Assembly (NCBI GenBank): GCA_963669155.1
Contig: OZ022577.1
Location: forward strand, 11,589,395 to 11,653,394
Direction of reading: 5' to 3'
Length of the DNA: 64,000 bases
Source of the DNA: Arbacia lixula
Lineage: Eukaryota; Echinodermata; Echinoidea; Arbacioida; Arbaciidae
The notes under the pieces were generated by a model that worked only from the letters and a program-made list of their open reading frames with translations, did not search any database and was not told the DNA's origin. A program made the position numbers and the translations under genes. Shown in pieces: positions 57,494 to 64,000 of the stretch (position 1 is the first letter of the stretch; every line of letters starts with the position of its first letter).

Positions 57494-60400
57494 TGGTTGG
57501 TCAATTATCGGAAGCTGGCTTATTAGCATGCATAACATATACTCATGAATAATTCATGCAGAGCAGTAAAAGCCAGGATCCAAAAGGCCTGAACGCAATA
57601 AATTTCCACCACTGACATCAGTCAATAAAAGTAAAGGAACATTTTTTTTCTCTAAAAAGAGCAACTGTTTTTAGTTTTAATCATTGTTTATACATACGTA
57701 AACACTACACAAAAACATGTTATCACAAACGTCAAGCTGTTGCAAATGTTTCAGTTACCACCGTCCTTCCCAAAACAGATCAACATTAGCACATTGAGTA
57801 CAAACGATAAACTAATTCTACTAGTGGATGGATAATGAATATTCTGAAGAATAATGATACCTTTTTGTAACATGCGTTCAGACCTACCAATACATGTAAT
57901 TCAACTTTCAAATCGGCAACCCAATTTACGTTTTTGTCAAACAATTTCAAGACTCACGAAATGTAATAAACTGCATGCAGTATACACAACAATTGAATCT
58001 TTCATTAACCATTATACAAATATTAATTGGGATATAGTTAAATCTATTTGAGGTTTTTTTTTTCTGCTATGTTAATTTGGTCTGAAGAACATTGTGTCCC
58101 CATAGCAATTTGCATAGAGTAATGCATTTATCTATTTCTGAGCAGCATATTTTTCCCTACAAACTGAAGTTTGGAGGAAACAGTGCAGTGAAGCAACATC
58201 ACCACAAACATTGCAATCATTTAAGACCACATGTCTCCCTGCACCGGTAAACCCTCCTTTATCATTCCTTTACTCCTGATGAAGTTCATACATGTATGAT
58301 AATACCAGGCTAATAGTGCCTACTTAGCACTTCAACACAATTACAAAAGATCAATAACACAAATGATAGTAGCAAAAGTATAATTCACAGAAAACACTCT
58401 ATCACTCAATTGTAAAGCTATTTTTCTAGTGGTATAAAGTCGCATGTTCATGATTCCATGAAGAAAACTGAACAAAAATGATTACACCAATTCTTGTTAG
58501 TGTACAGATGAAAACATTAACGAATCATTGCTGTCATTGAAATTAATGTACAATGGATCTAATCAACATATAAAATATTTGACATCCACATCATACTTAC
58601 ACAGTTCAAGGCATTTGAAAAGAAGTTAGGCTGTAATGTTCAGTCCAGTTCAGTTATACTTAAAATACATCATGTATTGATTGCGCTTCAACACAATCCT
58701 TCTAGAATTATATAAACATTGACATTTCCTGAAAAGATTGAATTTGGTAGTACTAATTTCAAGTACACGTATTTCATACAGATTTCTTCTATACAATGAA
58801 ATGTTATAAATGTAAGCGACACTCGAGCAATTTGTGTGCGTCCAGTGAAGAATCTGCGCCTGCTCATTTGACCCTAGGTCCTGTAAATTCATTGCAACTG
58901 CTTCATTTAACATTATACAGATATCAAGTTTGAAGAAATCTAGTACTACTTTGAAGATATCACAAGTTAGCAGAGAGACCAAACTAAGTACCCCACGATG
59001 GAGTTACAGGCAATTGCAAGAGCCAATTAGACAGGCATCAAACAACATATTAAATGTATCAATCACATTATCACTTATGCCTAGACATGATTTATATTGC
59101 ATATTTACTATGTATGCTATATGTAACAGCAAGTCCCAGAATAATCTTTAGGGAGAATCATCTGTAATAGAATATCATACATATTTTGCAAGGGCATTTC
59201 ATACCGCACAAATTATGTGCAAGGCTGAATACAGATTGTATAAAGGAGTACAGCCTAGGTCTTTGGCATCTCACATAATGAGAAGTGGTAAAAATTAAAA
59301 TCATGATAAAAATATTTTTAAAATCCAAATGAGAGGTCATAGACATGCCGAAGACAAAGAATTCAAGCATGACCCACTTCAAACAATACGATGCCGCGCT
59401 ATGAACAATAGGAAGTGGTGTGGTCAGAATCTAATGTACCATTTTTGTTATGTATGCGAATTTTATTCACGTTGTTCTAACAATACGTTACTAATAGTAA
59501 CCCCAAAGCTTGTCCGAGGTTTGTATGAGTAGGAACAACTAATAGATTCAGATTGCATTCCACCACATTGAAAGTGAGTAACGAAATACAAGTGAATAAC
59601 ATAACGCATTCATACACAGTTTATAGGGGAAAGTCATGTATACATTACAAAAAAGCCTCATTCTTTCACAGAAAGTGTTTAATTATTAGACATTTCTAAT
59701 ACACACATTCTGACAATGTTGCTTCAGATTGTCTGTACTCTGCCATGCTTGATAAGGTGTGTGGAATCACATGAAACAACGGAAATAAAATTTCAAAAGA
59801 TAGATTTACCAGTAGTTCTTTTAAAATTATAAATCAATAATGATGAAAAAATCTACTCCCAAACTTCAGTTTCAATTTTTCTGGGATATTTGTTGAAAAG
59901 AGCATGCTATACAAATTATTGATTATAAATCATCAATTTATCACGCACATATAAGTGATCAAAAATAGAAAGACTGTATCAATATGAAAGTTATTTTATC
60001 GTAAGCACTTAACATCACTGTGACTTTAGTTTATTACACACCAATTTTGACACACACATAGATCATCTATTATGCCATGCATTACTGGCAGGACACATCC
60101 ATGTGGCATATCAAAGCTAGTTTAGGGTTACAACCATTTATTTGCAGTGCATTGAAATGCAAAGTACAAGCCACAGGAATGCTCAGCTCGTGTTCAGTTT
60201 CTGCATTCAGTCCGCAACTCTCAATTGACATAAATGATAATGTAGCAATGCAGGGTGCGAACAGGTCATTTGTGTTGTCACTCCTCATGGAGAGATTAGA
60301 AGATGATGATTGTAGTTGCCCCTTTGTTTCAGCTAAAAAAAAAACACCACCTGAATACCGGTACTCAATCATGCTGACTACAGAACCTCGAGTCATACTA

Positions 60401-63400
60401 GTCAGTGTTGAAAAGATAAACAGAATCCTTTTTCAAAGATTGATCAGTTCCTTAGCGTATGCACCACCATTATGCCAAACACGGTTCTGAGAGTTATGTA
60501 CTAGTACATCGCAAAATAATAAGTCTTAATCCATTTTCAAACAAAAATATCCCCTTTTGGCAAAAAATCTCAATGTGAATGTGTGCACGTTTAGTTAGTA
60601 CTGGTATATTTTTTGTACTAAAATTTCGGTTTTAATGTATGATGAATACTTGTCCTGTCAAGCTGATCCAATAAATTTCTCAGCAAATTGATTTGATCAA
60701 CCCACTTATCTCTTTGACACTTGGAAAATGTATTTCTAATGCTCTACACTGCTAATACAATCCAATCTATTATTTGCAACAATCTCCATGTACAAGAAGG
60801 CAACCTGCAGCAGAAGGCTTCCAATGTAAACTTCTTGAAAGATATCTGTACAATTTGAAACCAGGCTGTTTTGAAAGACCGTCCATTCATAAAGGCCACG
60901 TTGTCTGAATCATTTAGGTGGTCTGTATATATCAATATGCATAAACAAGTTGATCCATCAATGGTAAATTTCCTTGACACAAACAAACACACATACACAC
61001 ACACATACACACACACATACACACTGGGTATGGTGGGTATGGTTGTGGTCTCCATGAATATCAGACAAGATCAGAAGTATCACATAAAATGAAACAAATT
61101 TTCCATAACATCCTATTGTACATATATATACTCAAAGCTTAATCCACATACTGTATTGCGACTATATGAAAGATTACTGGTACAGCATTATCATGAATCT
61201 ACAAAGTATGCTAAAATAACTATTTTAAAGTATTTCAATAATAGGTTCATCATACTACAAAAGAAGCAGAAATCAAGAGATATTTCATAACTGAAAAGAA
61301 AACAACATATAGTATTCACATAAAATATTACTTACATATTTCAATCATAACAATTTGAAATAAACCAAGACTACATGTATTTAAACATTTTTGTTTCAAA
61401 GTACATGTACATAGACAATAGACTACCCTAGAATTACACAAGTACTGATAGAAATGAAATTTGGATATGCTGTACAAGGTTTCAATTGTGACAGAATTAG
61501 AAAGATACTACTCAGCAGAAAGCCAGGAAAATATGGGCTGTGTTAGTCACCCTATATTCTAAGTAAACTTTGCCAAAAATGTGAATATTCAATCTCCCTC
61601 CACCTATGACTTTATATGCTACAAAATGAGTACTGCACAAAAGCAATAGACGACAAGTACACTTGGGATCAACCTAAAATAATTGCCCCCATACTAGTTT
61701 ACACAAGAAAACAATCTATGTATAACTGCTTGGTGAATATGAAAAGAAATGAAAATGAGTAGAAGTGAGAATGGTTATGCACAATATCACAGAGATTTGA
61801 GGAATACTATCTCATGTCAAGTTTGGGAAAGACTTGTTTCTGAAAATGTCTGGATATCTGTTTGCACTTTACTTTACTGGTACTTTATGTCACTGTTATT
61901 CTTGAATGTAGCATGCATGTAAATCTTTGGAGCGACCACACCTAAGCATACATCAGGAAGCGATAATGATATGATATTGTATCAGAAGGTTAAAAAATAT
62001 ATGTAGTTCAGGTTATACAGTTGACAATATTTCAAATGTGTACACAGATATTCAATGCACCCCTTTGCTATGAGGATGGGCAAAGTACTGATCATTTGTT
62101 TTGAAAAGCAATGATTCACATATACATAGAAATATCAGTTCACAACTAATAATATATGTCATGCAATGTGCAATTACACTTGGCTCATTTGTTTTAAACC
62201 AATGTACTGCAATTGAATAATTGACAAAATCACTGAACATGAGAATTTTGGTAGTTACGTTGTTTCTTATTGCCAATTCATAAAAACACTTTTACAAAAA
62301 AAAAATTGAATGAAAGCACAAAACTCAGACTTATAAGGGAAATGGTTCTGCTTCCAGTTTTAAGCCATGTCTAATATGTGGGTATATTAAGAGCGATAAG
62401 TACTGAATTTGTAAATCTGATCGATCGTAGATGAAAAGACAGGTAATTATTTTCTGTTTATGTTGTGTACTTCACTCAAATTTTGTGCTCATAACATCTT
62501 GGCTCTCACCGAGTATGAGTCAAAATGACACTACATAAAAAAAAGCTACACATTCCCAAATGTAGCACAAGGAATGTGACTGCCAAGGTTCATTATCAGC
62601 TGGATGCAACAATAGATACACGTGCACTGGACATATACAGGTGGTCACGATGAAGTTGGGATGACCTTTTGAATTTACTTCATTGACTAAAAGACAATAA
62701 GTCTACACAAATATGTGTACCATTCCTTGTCTGTGCAGCTGACCTTTGATGTATCATATTCCCTATAATTGCCAACTTATGTACATGATCCACATTGTAA
62801 ATATATCTTGTGTCTGATATTATGAAATTGGTGAAGGGTAAAATAATCTTCATTTTTAAAAAGAAGGTAGGCCATTTCCTACAGATCATCTAAATAAATG
62901 AGAAATTTGGCTGTGTACAGTTGACTGGAGCCTCCACCCTCCTGCCCAGAAGTTTATATTAAACAAGAAAGTGTAAAATGGAGGCACAGATTCCAATTAT
63001 GGGGTAAAATGAAAGCCCTGCTTGAGGTACTGAATATGACATATTTTGGTATACAATGATTCACACACAGAAATTATGGTCAATTGTGATTCAAAAAACA
63101 TCTGTAGAATTCCAGAAATAGTACGAGGGTCAAACATTATCAGATGAAATCAACATGATCAGCATGATATGCACCCATCCAAAAAACACCACCAAACACC
63201 ACAACAAAACAATATGCTACAACATTTGACATTTTACAGTTCTACTTGTGTAAAATGTATATCTAACTACCATGGCAGAAACCACAAGGCTCTAACCTCA
63301 TTGGCTGTTTCCATGGTAATGAAGTAAGTTACACTTATTGAAATGCTTTATGCAATGTTGGTTCTGATATGATGCTAATACTGGAATAACCGAGTATTGT

Positions 63401-63827
63401 GAGTTTCCCCAGAGTCACCTTCAGAAACTTCAACTATTTGTGCCCACACCTGAAATTTCCACTTTTAACCTTAGAAAAAGCTTCATGTTTATTTCTCATT
63501 CATTCATCTTAATGCTTCATTCAATCTGAAATGATACTCATATTTGCAATAAATAAACTTACCAACGAACGCACAAGCAAAAGGAATACAAATATTACAA
63601 TGGTCAGCAGCTATCTGTTCATAAATATATGACTATGGAGAGAAACACAATAACAGAGATGAATACAATCTTGTGTAGACAACACCACCAGGTCAAATGA
63701 TTCCCAGTTAAAAAAATACATGAAAATGAAAGATAGTACCGGGTATACAAATTATCATGATCATGAGGAATCTTGAAAAATCTATTAGGTCCAGAGGTGA
63801 AGTGGAGGAGAAGGAGTACTATCTTAC
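57494..63827. other. AT-rich repeat-poor region, no gene seen
   Basis: Over 6 kb with homogeneous composition, a CACACATA microsatellite (60984-61024) and a partial GTTGCATA MITE near 63265-63360. The open frames here are short and unconvincing. If the candidate exon at 63828-64000 is real, this could be its intron or a long 3' UTR. Confidence 0.4.
63265..63360. repeat. Partial GTTGCATA-family MITE
   Basis: CTACCATGGCAGAAACC, CATTGGCTGTTTCCATGGTA and CTTTATGCAATG correspond to the inner part and right end of the family; the left end is lost. Confidence 0.55.
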
Positions 63828-64000
63828 CAGGACCCCAATTGGTACCCCACGCCCTCCAGTTCCCTGAGGGGACCAATTGATGCCACAAAGATCCCAAATA
63901 AGATCATAACAGATTGTGTTTTACATCCTTCATTAATATATTCTTTGTCATTAGTTGGACACTTACTATAGAGTACCGAATTGGTGTCATCATATGAGCA
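63828..64000 (-). CDS. Candidate partial exon of an unidentified gene at the right edge
   Basis: The minus strand is open from the window edge for 58 codons (CSYDDTNSVLYSKCPTNDKE, then a Cys and a hydrophobic MILFGIFVASIGP stretch), followed by a TAA at 63824-63826. It overlaps a good donor, CTG|GTAAGA (GT at 63826-63827). GC content is raised compared with its left flank. The alternatives are exon plus intron, a last exon ending in the TAA, or chance. Product not recognised. Confidence 0.3.

Overview
The window looks like a piece of an animal nuclear genome. The genes are split by introns with GT..AG borders, the DNA is AT-rich, and microsatellites, tRNA-derived SINE heads, broken non-LTR retrotransposons and many small foldback (MITE-like) elements are common. 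Gene content (a TARBP1 homologue, a CIPC homologue and a CYP2-type cytochrome P450) and repeat style suggest a marine invertebrate deuterostome, most likely a sea urchin or another echinoderm. The species is an inference; nothing here names it.

Three protein-coding genes are supported, all on the minus strand. (1) TARBP1 homologue, 3703-8078: five N-terminal coding exons whose phases join exactly; the rest of the gene, with the methyltransferase domain, lies beyond the left edge, so 1-3702 is intron. (2) CIPC homologue (repressor of the circadian CLOCK:BMAL1 complex), 22689-25818: three coding exons giving about 527 residues with the conserved C-terminal CIPC domain. (3) CYP2-type cytochrome P450, 37763-44942: six exons giving about 504 residues with all catalytic motifs, but exon 1 has a one-base frameshift in a C run. 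A possible fourth gene enters from the right edge (63828-64000) and could not be identified.

The rest is intergenic or intronic. 8.1-22.4 kb and 26-37.7 kb hold several MITE families. 33.25-34.35 kb is the 3' end of an L1-like LINE. 45.0-48.7 kb upstream of the P450 carries two dead reverse transcriptases in opposite orientations. 50.5-55.8 kb is a dense repeat block: a ~178-bp tandem repeat, a diverged CpG-rich satellite of ~121-bp period interrupted by a foldback insertion, and two back-to-back foldback elements. 57.5-63.8 kb is AT-rich, repeat-poor and without a recognisable exon.

The three genes are not a pathway or operon. The most interesting points are a duplicated 3' splice site in a CIPC intron that could make a protein lacking the CLOCK-binding domain, clustered CACGTG E-boxes upstream of CIPC, the ~121-bp satellite, and the frameshift in an otherwise intact P450.
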